Origin: Bifiguratus adelaidae
Lineage: Eukaryota > Mucoromycota > Endogonomycetes > Endogonales
DNA length: 64,000 nucleotides
Direction of reading: 5' to 3'
Assembly: GCA_002261195.1 (NCBI GenBank)
Contig: MVBO01000003.1
Location: forward strand, 428,097 to 492,096
Part shown: piece by piece, positions 1-10,165 of the stretch
How positions within the stretch are numbered: the first letter of the stretch is position 1
How the letters are laid out: each line of letters opens with the position of its first letter
Made by a program: the position numbers and the translations under genes
Notes under the pieces: model-generated
The model's input: the letters and a program-made list of their open reading frames with translations, nothing else
The model's database searches: none
What the model was told of the DNA's origin: nothing

Positions 1-18
1 CTGAATAGTGTCTTGTAG

Positions 19-1109
19 TGGGAACCTATCGCCTACGTGAAAAGGAGGTGCTGCGGGAGGTGGTGACAGAAGCGATCCGGGTCGGTTACCGGTGCTTTGG
101 TAGGTTTTGCACCCCCGAACGTGTCGTCATGCCGAGTGTTGACAATTCGAGTAGACACCGCGGCCGTCTATCGAAATGAAAAAGCCTTGGGCGAGATCCT
201 TCGCGAGGTCATCGCGGATCCGTCCTATGGTGTGAAACGAGAGGACCTCTTTATCGTGAGTAAATTGGGTAAGGCATCGGTCTTGCTGAGGACACTGCTC
301 GCGTCTCATACCCCGTCTCTTAGCGCCCAAAGACCAAGGATACGGACCATGCAAGAAAGGTGAGGCGACTCAAGGCTCGCCAAGACGTTTTGAAATACTC
401 AATGCCGAGAGTAGCGTTTTACGATTCGTTGAGCAAACTGGATCTGGACTATATTGATCTCTACTTGATCCACTGGCCAGGGTAAGCCCAATCATGCCGC
501 TTTCGGCATCTTATCCAATCACACAGAACCCAAAAAGTCCCACCGACATCGCCCATCAACCAAGAACGTCGCTTGGAATCCTATCAAGCCCTCATCGACC
601 TTTACCGTACCACCGCCCAATTACGCGCCATCGGCGTCTCCAATTACACCCCAGATCATCTCGCTCCCCTCCTCAAGCTCTATAAACCCCATGTGCTCCA
701 AGTGGAAATGCACCCCCTCTATCCACAATCGGCGCTGCGACGTCTATGTGCCCGGGACGGCATTGTCATCACCGCCTATGGAAGCTTGGGCGAGGGTCGC
801 CTGATTTCCGCGTACACGTCGACTCACAATACCCATCGCAACACCAATCATACGCCTATCCCTGACCAGGTTTTCAAGGTCCTGGAAGACGTAGCTCAAA
901 AACACCACAAGAGCGTTGCGCAAATCCTTCTGAAATGGGGTGTTGAACATGGCGTAGCTGTGATTCCTAAAGCCAGTTCGGCCGAGCGCGTGAGGGAAAA
1001 TGCAGCGTGTATGGACGATTGGACATTGGGCAAGGATAGAGAGGCCATGGATCGCTTGGTCGACTTGTGTGAAATGAAATTCGCCTGGGACCCAGCAGGG
1101 ATTGTGTGA
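19..1109 (+). CDS. Aldo/keto reductase, 5' end outside window
   Basis: NAD(P)H-dependent reductase of the AKR superfamily. The first visible exon follows an intron tail (1-18) and starts inside the N-terminal strand of the barrel (GTYRLR). Exons by hand: 19-99, 155-268, 324-359, 415-481, 538-1109. Spliced, they give the AKR landmarks in order: DTAAVYRNE with the catalytic Asp and Tyr, VSKLAP with the Lys, and IHWPG with the active-site His. Then come GVSNY, VEMHPLY, ITAYGSLGEG and the cofactor-binding IPKASS. A segment of about 20 residues (roughly 813-869) between GEGRLI and the next conserved block is rich in Asn, Thr and His and looks foreign to the family; it could hide a further intron, but no clean in-phase splice pair was found. 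The substrate cannot be told. The stop is TGA at 1107-1109. It converges on the arrestin gene with 117 bp between stops. Confidence 0.88.
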
Positions 1110-1226
1110 TGTATAATCCGTCTATATGAAAATCATTACGCCATGACAAACATCTATATAGCCTAATATGCAAGTGCAGGGCTGAAGACATAAAAAATTA
1201 CTGCTTTGTACAAGTGAAAACAGAAA

Positions 1227-2719
1227 TCACGCTGTTTGACCTTGGTAGATTGTATCGTAATAGGTCGGTAGACTAGCGCTGTAAATCGGAAACACGTTTG
1301 CACCAGGACCAGTCGCAGTGCGGTAGCTGGGTACGCGTGCCAAATCATCTAGATAGAAGGGATCTTCCATATCCAAAGGCTCTTCGTAATGTTGAGAATG
1401 GTGCAGATGAGGTGTCGGTGGTGTGGACGGTTCGTTCCTTCGGAAAATGGATAGAGGTCCAAGGATGGGCGAATGGCGGGGTGTGGCGTTGCGGGAATCG
1501 GTAAGAGAGTGTTGGGTGTGCGTGGTGTTTTCGAGTGACGAGTCTGAAGAATTATGGTTCGCGAGAGCGGCCACAAGTGCGGGATCGTACGGAAGGGTCC
1601 GGAGGGCATCCTCGTATGCTGGAAGAGCATTTAATTCATTGGATTGAGAAATGGCGGAAATGATGACCGGCACCGCAGCCCGTAACTCGGAAATATGACC
1701 ATCACCATTGATCAGCGACACCGTGAATTTGAGCTTGTGTTTAATCTTCATCAAATCATTCTGTGTATCGCATATAATGTGCTGAGGCGCTTTGGGTATC
1801 TGAAGGATTTCCACCTGTTCCCATTTGGTTCCCTCTTGTGGAAACTTGTCATTCTTGACATGCTTGATCACGCGACAATCCGTCTTTGAATGATCATAGG
1901 CGGTGCAGGTAATATACTCCTTGAGCGTGATTGAGATGTATTGCACCTTTAAATCAGGAGCAATGGGTGATAGCTTGAACGAGACGGGCATGCGTTCTCC
2001 CTCCGCAACCGCCTTGGCGGGGATGCTGATATCATACGTCATCTTGTCCGCCCACGTATTGGCGATATTGACGGACTGCATAAATTCCATCGCTGAAGGT
2101 TGCATCGTCCTGGTGATCTTGACTTCCCGGGTTGCGTGCAGATTCATGGCAAAGGTTGGCCGTTCTGCAACAGCTTTTAACCGGTACGTCACACGTCCCA
2201 TATCTGGCACGACCAGCGATTCGGGTAAGTCGCCCGGCAAAGCCAGCTCAAACGGCCACATGTGTTCCTCTGCCGTGAGTACATGGGCCTTCTTTTGCGG
2301 AGCCAAAAACGTCCAACTATGATCTATCACCACCTTGCTTTGACTAAAAAACCGTTGATGTGGTCCCGTAGCTACAATATAACCACATGTCAGTCTGTCG
2401 ATCACTTGATTTTTCTTGCCGAAAAAATTTGCAAAGCACGCGCGGAAAAGAAGCGATACGCCGAAGCGGTCTCCATTCTACAAGCAATTTACCCGTCACC
2501 CAACCGATACTTACTGTCATTCCATCCCACCTTCATCTTGCCCACAAACCTCAACTGAACACTCTTCACCTTGATAGCATCATGCAAGGCCATCGATACA
2601 TGGCCCCGCAAAAAGCATCCTGCTGACTCTGAAGCAGAACCATGTAGTATCAAATCCGGTTCATCCAAGCGAATCTTTAGATCACCTTGTGAAAAGGAAG
2701 GCAGCGGTGTATGAACCAT
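1227..2719 (-). CDS. Arrestin-domain protein (ART/alpha-arrestin type)
   Basis: Two exons, 2719-2515 and 2371-1227, giving 449 aa. The N-terminal exon carries the arrestin N fold (residues about 15-65, ending RFVGKMKVGW). The second continues with strands such as SWTFL, ELALPGDLPESL and VTYRLKAVAERP, then an arrestin C domain (about 160-290) with MPVSFKLSPI and YISITLKEY. The tail is low-complexity Ser/His/Pro with short LPAY, VPSY and LPTYY motifs. These resemble degenerate PY motifs that recruit Rsp5-type ubiquitin ligases in fungal ARTs; a canonical PPxY is absent. Known family role: adaptors for ubiquitin-dependent endocytosis of plasma-membrane transporters. The cargo cannot be inferred. 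Only one intron, near the 5' end. Start chosen at MVHTPLPSFSQGDLKIRLDEP, the first ATG ahead of the fold. Confidence 0.85.
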
Positions 2720-2807
2720 GGAAAGAGAAAAAGCGTAAGCAACATCGGGACAAGGGGCAAAAATTTATACGTGACGTGCTTTCGGGAAGCGTTATCCGAA
2801 AGGTTTG

Positions 2808-4384
2808 TCAGTCTTCAGGGCCACTGCCGACAAATTCGATTTCATCCGCATCATCAGCTTCATCACGCCACCAGAATTGCCATAGGGTATACAGGGTGAG
2901 GTTAGAGACAAAGAAGGTCCAGAAGGTTTTGACGGCGAGAGGTGCGGGGTTAGGGAATTCTCCCTGACCGAATTTCACGCAGATGATGGTCTCTGTCATG
3001 ATATTGGCTATGCAGAGCCATGCGTGCGGGCCAAACCGCGTGCATTTTCTGTCATTGGGTTGAGCAAGGAGAGGATGGGGGAAAGACAGACTTACTTGTC
3101 GGTCAAATATTGATACACTTCCCGGGTGGCTGGTAGCGCAAATAAAAAGATCATGACCACCCGGTAGGTATTGAGGGGATGCTCCGGTGGCACCCACAAG
3201 AGGTATTTGAGGTAAAAGCAATTCAGTTCGCATTGGAGAAACTTTGAGCCGTTAGAATTGGGCCTGTGCACGCACGTGTTTTACTCACAATGACCAATAA
3301 GCCAATCACAGCCAGGAAATTCTTGAAACTCCGCGTACTTCTCCATTCAAACTTTGTCCAATCACTTGGCGTGAATTGAAGGAACGCACGCTTGGCTTTG
3401 CCACCAAAGGTTTTGATTTGTCGAAAGCCTCGCCATGAATAGTGCTTGACTTCGAAATATTCGCAAGTCTTCATACCAAAGTAGATGCCTGCCCAATTGC
3501 AGACTAGCACATCCAGAACCCACTACGATAGCTTAGCACGTGGGTGCACAACCTCATCTAAACACTTACGTGATCCCACCAACATTCCGCGAAATTATTC
3601 AGTTGATGCATCAGACTATACTCCATGACTTCAAACATGACGCTCAAGATCCAACAGAACCAGTAATCGCGCAAGATGAGAGCCTTGCCGTACCAGCCAA
3701 GGACATGAGCCACCACAAAAATGTCCATAGCGCCCTAATGTGTCATCAGTGATTGGACTCTTTGATCTACCGCATAAGCTTACCGTGATATTATCCCAGG
3801 TGAGATCACAGTTCTCTGCATAAGATCGCTCGGGCAGCTCAACTCCAAGCTCAGGAGAGAGATAAGTCATCAATTTTCGCGCATCCACCTTGTCCTGTAC
3901 ATGGATTGTGAGGATCGAATGGATCACACTCCATCGGACGTACCTGAAACAGTAAAAAGACGAGACCCATCTGGTATAAAACACTCAAGCTTAGCACACC
4001 TCGCCAAAAGGCAGGATGCGGCCGCACGAATGGTCCATCCCGGAACATGAGCGTTCCAATCAAGATAAAACATGAAATGGCTCCAAAAAAACCTAACCGT
4101 AGGTTGGTATATGGCGATGTAAGGTCGGGGTGAAGAGCCACGTAAAGCAAGACAAGCAGTAGGCTAATCAGAACGGTGAGCATGCGTGGTTGTACTAGCA
4201 AGGGTTAGTAAACGTTGCGGCCTCGAGACCACTTACAAAACAGGTTCACCGTCGGGTCTTCTGGCTCTGGGGTAAACTCGCCATTTCGCTTTGCCGGCTT
4301 CTCCAAGAGGACGTCTGTCTCTGCAATGTCGGTCTTCTCAGTTTTGACCTTGGCCGCCCGCGTATGCGGTACGTGCCTCGACAT
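2808..4384 (-). CDS. Phosphatidylserine synthase, base-exchange (PTDSS) type
   Basis: Seven exons (4384-4237, 4194-3944, 3894-3784, 3734-3570, 3522-3289, 3241-3096, 3048-2808) sum exactly to 432 codons (431 aa), close to mammalian PTDSS1/2. Conserved stretches in order: [88 protein letters not shown] and VGSGPED at the C-terminus. Many hydrophobic helices fit an ER multi-pass enzyme. Family reaction: Ca2+-dependent exchange of the head group of PC or PE for serine. Most studied fungi instead use the unrelated CDP-diacylglycerol enzyme Cho1, so this gene is a phylogenetic marker. The start MSRHVPHT lies only 44 bp from the stop of the upstream co-oriented aldehyde dehydrogenase. Confidence 0.93.
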
Positions 4385-4428
4385 GACAAAGAAGTTTTGT
4401 ACAGAAGTGTTCAAAATTCCGTCGTTCT

Positions 4429-6497
4429 TTAATCTGCGAGACAAATAGTTTTACTCTCTGTGAAGAACTCTAGACTGTAATCTCCTCCTTCTCGTCCTAG
4501 ACCTAATGGATAATGAGCGCAATGTGTAGAGACGCATCATTGTATACTTGCCGCTGTGCTTCATGCCACCAAAAGGCATAGATAGGTCTCGCACCATCCA
4601 GCAGTTGACCTACAAGCGATCAGTTAAACATGACGATATGCTGCGGGCACAAGCCTTTCGTACCCAAACATATCCTGCTTCAATACTATCCGCTACCCGA
4701 CGCGCACGCTTGCCATTCTCTGTCCAGATCGAGCACGCCAGTCCATACTGACAATCGTTGGCCAGGTCGATGGCTTCCTGTTCGGTTTCAAACGTATGAA
4801 TGGTGACCACAGGTCCGAAAATCTCTTCTTGAGCGCACCGAGATTTGGCCGTTAGCCTAAACGTAGTCAGTATTGGAAATGTGAGCCTTCTTTGGGCTTA
4901 CCCGGTGATGACAGTGGGCTGACAATAGTACCCTTGCTGCAGCTCAGGTGATAGAGCCGCAGTATCCAATCTTCCTCCTCCGCATTCGATTTTACCTCCT
5001 TGCCCTTTAGCCACATCAATGTACCCAGACACCTTTTCCAGGTGCTCTTTGCTCACGAGTGGACCAAGCTTCGTCTTAGGGTCAGACGGGTCTCCCACTT
5101 GAAGTTCCTTGGCTTTTGCGACAAAGCTCTCGAGAAAGCGGTCGTAAATGCCCTTTTGCACAAATATCCTAGATCCACATAGACAGATCTAAAGAATGCA
5201 TGAGCTTCTTCGCGCTTGATAGGATGCCAACTGACCTCTCCCTGATTTGAAAAAGCAGCTCGAATGCTAGTGTCCACAGCATCATCAAAATCACAATCGT
5301 CAAAAATAACATTGGCGTTTTTACCACCTATGGAAACGCTCAGACCGATGCAGCCTGCACGTCAAAGTATCCATACCCATCTCTAGGGACACCTTTTTAA
5401 ATTGGGAAGCACAGGTCATGTTGATCTTTCGGCCGGTGACAGTGCCTGATGCGATAAATCAGCTTGAGCACAACATTGAAGGCTACCATACCTCCTGTGA
5501 AAGAAATGAGAGGAACTTTTGGATGTTCTACCAGCGCTTGACCCGCTGTGCCGCCTGTGAAGAGATGTGTGAGAAGCTTCCTAGCTGTAGTACCTTTGAT
5601 AAAGCACCTACCGAATCCAAAAACCATGTTGACAACACCCTTCGGTAGACCGGCCTCTAAAAGTACACTACAGAGCCCTATGTACAAATGCCTGAGTATG
5701 AGATACATAGATGATATATAAAGCTGTGAATGATACTTACGATGGGCTGTCAAGCTTGTAAATTCACTCGGCTTGCAAACGCAAGTATTTCCGACTGTTG
5801 TGGAGCGGTCAGTCATTGAGCGATGGGGCAAGACAAGCAATTACATACATGCAATGCATGGCGCAATCTTCCAAGTGAGCAAATACAAAGGCCTAAGTCA
5901 CATCAGCTATCGAAAAGAAGCCTCATGGTAAACATCATACTCACAGATTCCACGGACTAATGAGTCCAGCGACGCCAACAGGATGACGACGGGAAAAATT
6001 GGTCGCAACACCATCCACAGTATTGATACGCTCACGACTATGCAAGATGTAGGTTGCAAAGTAGCGAAAATTGTAGGCGGTCCTGTTGATGTCCACTTGC
6101 TTGGCAAACCATACAGGTTTACCTTGATCAGAAGACTCCAATGCCGCAAACACGTCAATCCGACTGGTTGTACGCTCATTACTCGGATGCCTTGTTGCAA
6201 CCATGCCTTACCTTTCCAGCAACTCGGCTACTTTCAACATGAGGGACGACCGATAAGCTCTTGTCGTTTTCGACCACGTTTTGAATGCCTCTGAAGCTGC
6301 TTCAACCGCAAGGTCGACATCCTCTTTGGTCGAGTTGGGTAATACGGCGTGGACCTGTCCGGGCATGAACATGATGCTGATGCCGAATATTGTCTTACCT
6401 TGCCTGTGGAAGGATTAAAGCTATCAATGTACTCCCCCTTGACGGGTTCCTTGTACTCATTGCCAATAAAGTTGGAGACTATTGTCTCCTGGATCAT
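4429..6497 (-). CDS. Aldehyde dehydrogenase (ALDH superfamily, ALDH8-like)
   Basis: Thirteen exons: 6497-6399, 6354-6212, 6163-5945, 5892-5849, 5794-5741, 5677-5612, 5554-5492, 5445-5377, 5327-5236, 5188-4902, 4856-4664, 4609-4552, 4502-4429. They total 487 codons (486 aa), the normal ALDH length. Motifs: PVGVAGLISPWNLPLYLLTW, NTCVCKPSE, SFTGGTVTG, the general-base Glu in SLEMGGKN, the catalytic Cys in NQGEICLCGSR, EEIFGPVV, and SGLGREGG near the C-terminus. The overall pattern (SKDQGKPV, NFRYFA, MPFGGMKHSG) recalls 2-aminomuconate semialdehyde dehydrogenase-type enzymes, but the substrate is inference. The intron at 4503-4551 has a GC donor (GCAAGT). It is one of the most intron-rich genes here, with exons as small as 44 nt. 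It probably shares a transcriptional neighbourhood with the phosphatidylserine synthase just downstream. Confidence 0.93.
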
Positions 6498-6789
6498 TGC
6501 GGGAATAACAAGCGAGATACCGGATTAAGCAAGTTGCATCGTGGGAAAGTGCAGGAATTGCCAAAAGACGATACAAAGTCAATGCTGGCATTCGCTGACT
6601 TCCGTCAACCACAGCGCATGTGCCTACAATGCACGAGGCCAAGTGCAAATAGGACATTGTAATAGAATATATTGTAGCATCTATAATACAAGACATACAG
6701 AAGGGACCAACAGACTCCATCTAAAACATGCCTCTGCGCATGCAAGAGTGAGCTACTCACTGAATAAACAACCTATCAACACGCATGTT

Positions 6790-7443
6790 TCATGGCTTGG
6801 CGGATGCGTCGGTGTTTTGGGTCCCGGGTATTGTAGTTGGAACTTTTGGAAACGATAGGTTCTGTAGTCGCTCTTCTTGCTGTTTTCTAGCCACTTTTCT
6901 TTGGTATTCCCGGTTGCGAAGGTAGTAGATGTTTCGGTTCAAGACGTACTTTTTCGGTTTGGAAGGTGATGATGGCGTTGAGGGCGTTGAGGGCCGAGGT
7001 TGTGGAGAGGTGGAACCAGATTTGGTTTCTTTAGAGGCTTCCAAGCTTTCCTTCTTCTCGTCCTTGTCCTTGTCCTTCTTGTCGTCTTCCTTGCTTCCTC
7101 TGAAAGCGTTCCATAGTCCGCTCCCGATGGTACTAACAAGGTCGGTGACGCTGTTGCTTTCTGCTTGAGCTGAATCGTCATAGGCCTTCTTCTTGCTAGC
7201 ATCTGGCGTAGATTGACCGCTGCGTGGGCTGCCAGTGTCCGCACCATTCCCGGGCTTCACTCCTCCCATGGCAACGCAAAAGTTGACGTCCTCTAAATGC
7301 TTTCGACAGGTGTAAAACCAGTCGCGGTTGTCCTCAGTGGTCAACACAGCATTGGAGAACTTGTTGCATACAAAGCATGGTCTTTCTGAAGTCGCTGTCC
7401 GTAAAACATAGGCGTTGGTCAGCGAAGCCGACGCTTGAGCCAT
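6790..7443 (-). CDS. VFA1: VPS4-associated protein 1 homologue
   Basis: Intronless, 217 aa. The N-terminal 75 residues hold the Vfa1 zinc-binding-like core: TSERPCFVCNKFSNAVL, then DWFYTCRKHL and DVNFC, with paired Cys and a Cys/His pair. The middle is acidic and lysine-rich (KDKDKDEKKE), and the C-terminus is basic and coiled (REYQRKVARKQQEERLQ). In yeast, Vfa1 binds the MIT domain of the AAA ATPase Vps4 and tunes ESCRT-III disassembly at endosomes. The start MAQASASLTNAY is used because the conserved Asn-Ala-Tyr lies just after it. Its ATG sits in a CCATGG palindrome and is head-to-head with the SRAP gene, 49 bp from that gene's start codon. Confidence 0.85.
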   Translation of the reverse strand: MAQASASLTNAYVLRTATSERPCFVCNKFSNAVLTTEDNRDWFYTCRKHLEDVNFCVAMGGVKPGNGADTGSPRSGQSTPDASKKKAYDDSAQAESNSVTDLVSTIGSGLWNAFRGSKEDDKKDKDKDEKKESLEASKETKSGSTSPQPRPSTPSTPSSPSKPKKYVLNRNIYYLRNREYQRKVARKQQEERLQNLSFPKVPTTIPGTQNTDASAKP

Positions 7444-7492
7444 GGCCAAAGTCGAAATTGCGGGGAATTCGGTCACCGTTGAACCTGGTAGC
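7444..7492. promoter_or_regulatory. 49-bp divergent spacer between VFA1 and SRAP start codons
   Basis: The two ATGs (7443 on minus, 7493 on plus) are separated by 49 bases. No TATA element is visible. Both 5' UTRs must be extremely short or must overlap the other gene's coding sequence, so promoter elements probably lie inside one or both genes. Confidence 0.6.
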
Positions 7493-8729
7493 ATGTGCGG
7501 GCGAACAGCTCTCGCGCTTGAGCCAGAAGACATTCGACAGTATCTAGAACGGTCCAACCTACTAGTGAACGAGTGGGTTGATCAAGAGCGCTACTTTAGC
7601 ACCTATAATGTCGCACCGACCTACTGGCAGCCCGTCGTTCGAGCGCGCCGAGACGAAGAGGGAAACGGCGAAACATCCCTTATACTACAGACTATGGTAC
7701 GTCTGCATCGGATAACTGGCTTAAGGACACTTTTATCACACTTGGCTCTTTGTTTTGCGTCTAGAAATGGGGACTCATACCTTCCTGGACCAAGAAAATG
7801 CCAGATTACACCGTAAGTCGATGCCGGAGGCGCCTCTTGAGCAGCGATTCAGTCTTGTAGTTCATCATGCGAACCATCAATGCCCGTGACGACTCACTCA
7901 CAATGGGAAAGCCCATGTTCAATTCCATGAAGGGAAAGAAACGATGTATCATTCCTGTCCAAGGGTAAGTGCTCCCATCCACATCCTCGTGGTCTGACTG
8001 AGCTGTGCAAGGTTCTACGAGTGGCTCAAACCAAACGCCACTCCAAAAGAAAAGATTCCATACTTTATGAAGAGGGATGATGGACAAATAATGCTCCTCG
8101 CGGGATTATATGATGCTGTCCGATTTGAAGGTAAAGTCATAGTGCTGCTTAACGAGCACAAAAAGACTGATGTGTCTAAAGATGAGGAACCATTGTACAC
8201 CTATACCATCATTACCACTGATGCATCCAAGCAATTGTCCTTTTTACATGATCGAATGCCAGTTATTCTCGAAAATGGATCAAAAGATGTCGCAACCTGG
8301 CTGGATCCAAACATTGGATGGGTGTCTGAGGTAGCGAATCTGCTCAAACCCAAGGAGAGTGGCATCACCATGTGGGTATCTTGCGCGCAATTACATGCGT
8401 TGCGGATCCATTCATCTTGTCCCACCAGGTATCCCGTGGACAAGGCTGTCGGCAAGGTGGGCAATAATTCTCCAGATTTTATCCAGCCAGCGCCAGAGAA
8501 GCCATCGATACAAAGTTTCTTCACTCCCAAACCACAAAAGAACAAGAAATCCTCCTCCACAGATCCCGCCACAGACAAGGTGCTCAACGTCAAGGATGAG
8601 GAATTGACGACGAAAGAAGCCAAGGCTGGTACTATTTCACCTCGAGCCAAGCGTCCCCCGAAACGCGCTCATAGTCCAGACACATCTCCCAACAAGCGCA
8701 AGATCACCGCCTTCTTTTCACCCACGTGA
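7493..8729 (+). CDS. SRAP-domain abasic-site DNA-protein crosslinker (HMCES/YedK type)
   Basis: Six exons: 7493-7696, 7765-7812, 7861-7964, 8012-8130, 8182-8371, 8429-8729 (322 codons, 321 aa). SRAP proteins use the Cys that becomes N-terminal after Met removal to form a thiazolidine bond with abasic sites in single-stranded DNA. The sequence starts MCGRTAL, so the start at 7493 is fixed by that Cys; an upstream in-frame ATG at 7442 is rejected. Further marks: TYNVAPTYWQPVV, KWGLIPSW, INARDDS with the Asn, VQGFYEW with the Glu, LHDRMPVIL with the His, and VGNNSPD. The tail is basic and disordered with two IxxFF motifs (SIQSFF near 8507-8524, and KITAFF just before the stop). These resemble degenerate PCNA-interacting boxes, as found at the HMCES C-terminus. 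Two introns (51 and 57 nt) keep frame and lack stops. Confidence 0.93.
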
Positions 8730-8779
8730 ATTTGTGACTTCTTGGACTTATCACTTGCTCTCTTTCTGCCTTTGTGCTT

Positions 8780-9595
8780 ATGGCTCAGACCTCGTCTTTG
8801 CACCACTTTTGCTTTGACGATCAATGGAAGCCCTCTGTACAGAATATGCATCTAGTGGCCGGTTGGAAAGTGCCCATAGAGTTTGTAAGTTGAGGGAGTG
8901 TTCCAAAAAGCTGCCGGGAATAATGGGTCTACGTATAGCCCGACACCCGTTTTCTGCAAATAGACGAACTTATCGCTCGCGCTAAACGTACAGGAGATGT
9001 GCTCAGAGAAGTGTTGAGCTTTATGGAAGTTGGCCAAAGTGCCAGTGAGAGCGACGGTGCCCGGGTAAGTGGCCGTGGCCGTACATCGATATTTCTGAAC
9101 CTTTCTATTCAGGAGTTGTATAAAGAATGCCAGATCATGCATGCTTGCGTCAACGAACAGCTATGGTCTGCTATAGATGAAGATGTTATAGGTAAGGATG
9201 AATCGTATCTGTAGTATCTGCATGGCCGCTGACATGAATATAGCGACATTGCTCAGTACCCTGGACAATCTTACTCAAGCCATGAATGCTTATACAGCAG
9301 CTCTCGCCACCAGAAGCAACACGACTTGCAATGACATAATGGCACCCTCCGTCAGCGCTCCGAGCGAAAGCAAAACTCTGACGCCATCATCGCGTCCGCC
9401 GACTACGCTTGATGATCAATACGTGGACCTTGCGGAAGATGATCCTGACGAGATTGAAATCATTGATGAAGTCACGGGAGAAGACCCGTAAGTGTACCTT
9501 GGCCATGTCGCGCACATTCTGATTATTCTCACTCTAGTCTACCTTCCGCCCCAAAGTCTGGTCGCTTGTCATGGTACGGTTTCCTCAAGAGATAG
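8780..9595 (+). CDS. Small GAT-domain protein without VHS domain
   Basis: Five exons (8780-8884, 8939-9064, 9113-9191, 9244-9487, 9538-9595) sum to 204 codons (203 aa). Residues about 45-125 form the three-helix GAT pattern seen in GGA, TOM1 and LSB5-like adaptors: RTGDVLREVLSFME, ELYKECQIMHACV, IDEDVIATLLSTLDNL, MNAYTAAL. GAT domains bind ubiquitin and/or Arf GTPases in endosomal sorting. After it comes a Ser/Thr/Pro linker, a very acidic patch (DDPDEIEIIDE) and a short basic end (WYGFLKR). Unlike known VHS-GAT adaptors, only about 35 residues precede the GAT region, and they do not look like VHS. The first exon is the least certain; an undetected upstream exon could exist, but the SRAP stop is only 50 bp away. 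The neighbourhood also holds VFA1, another ESCRT-linked factor. Confidence 0.72.
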
Positions 9596-10165
9596 ATTGC
9601 CCCTTGCATATAATACGCTTTCTTGGTTCATTGTGCACATATTCTCGTTCATCACATACGTTGTCAATCCGGGTTTAATAGAGTCAAAATACCGTCGAGT
9701 CATGGGCGTAATGATTATCCTTCAAGAGCCAGATTGGGATTGCAAGGAATGAAAACCAAAAATATTCTGACAATGGGATTTGCACGTCAACTCGACAAAA
9801 TGACTGTGGTCAAAATATGGACTGCCCTCACAAAAGCCTCTCTCAAACCGATGTCGTCCTTATATGTCCTCGTCCAGTATGTGCGACATTCGTGGACTAT
9901 ACCACGCAAGGAGATGGCCACATGCAATGTCCCCTTACCTTAGAGTGGCAAATTGGTATACATCTTGCAGATGATTTCCTTATCCACGCGGAGTGACATG
10001 CACAATTGGCTCGTCACAGCACGTTCAATAAGCGTTAAACATCATCCAGGGTCACCCTCACTGTTGAGTTTTTTCATGTTGGAGTATCCCAGTTTTCTGT
10101 ATCGTGCCATAATGTCTTTGCACCTCTATTCCCGTTCTTCCTATCCGCTGACTCGTCATTAGGCA
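9596..10165. other. Intergenic, no gene seen (570 bp)
   Basis: The plus frame from 9623 is open for about 100 codons, but its composition is not protein-like and no splice-consistent gene could be built. It presumably holds the 3' UTR of the GAT gene and the promoter of the Ser/Thr-rich membrane protein. No RNA structure or repeat was recognised. Confidence 0.5.

Noticed and set aside
7442-7492. Upstream in-frame ATG giving a 17-residue longer SRAP protein
   Set aside because: SRAP catalysis needs Cys directly after the initiator Met; only the ATG at 7493 (MCGR) provides it, and the upstream ATG overlaps the VFA1 start.
9623-9943. Plus-strand frame of about 106 codons after the GAT gene
   Set aside because: No conserved motif, no plausible splice context; reads as random sequence.
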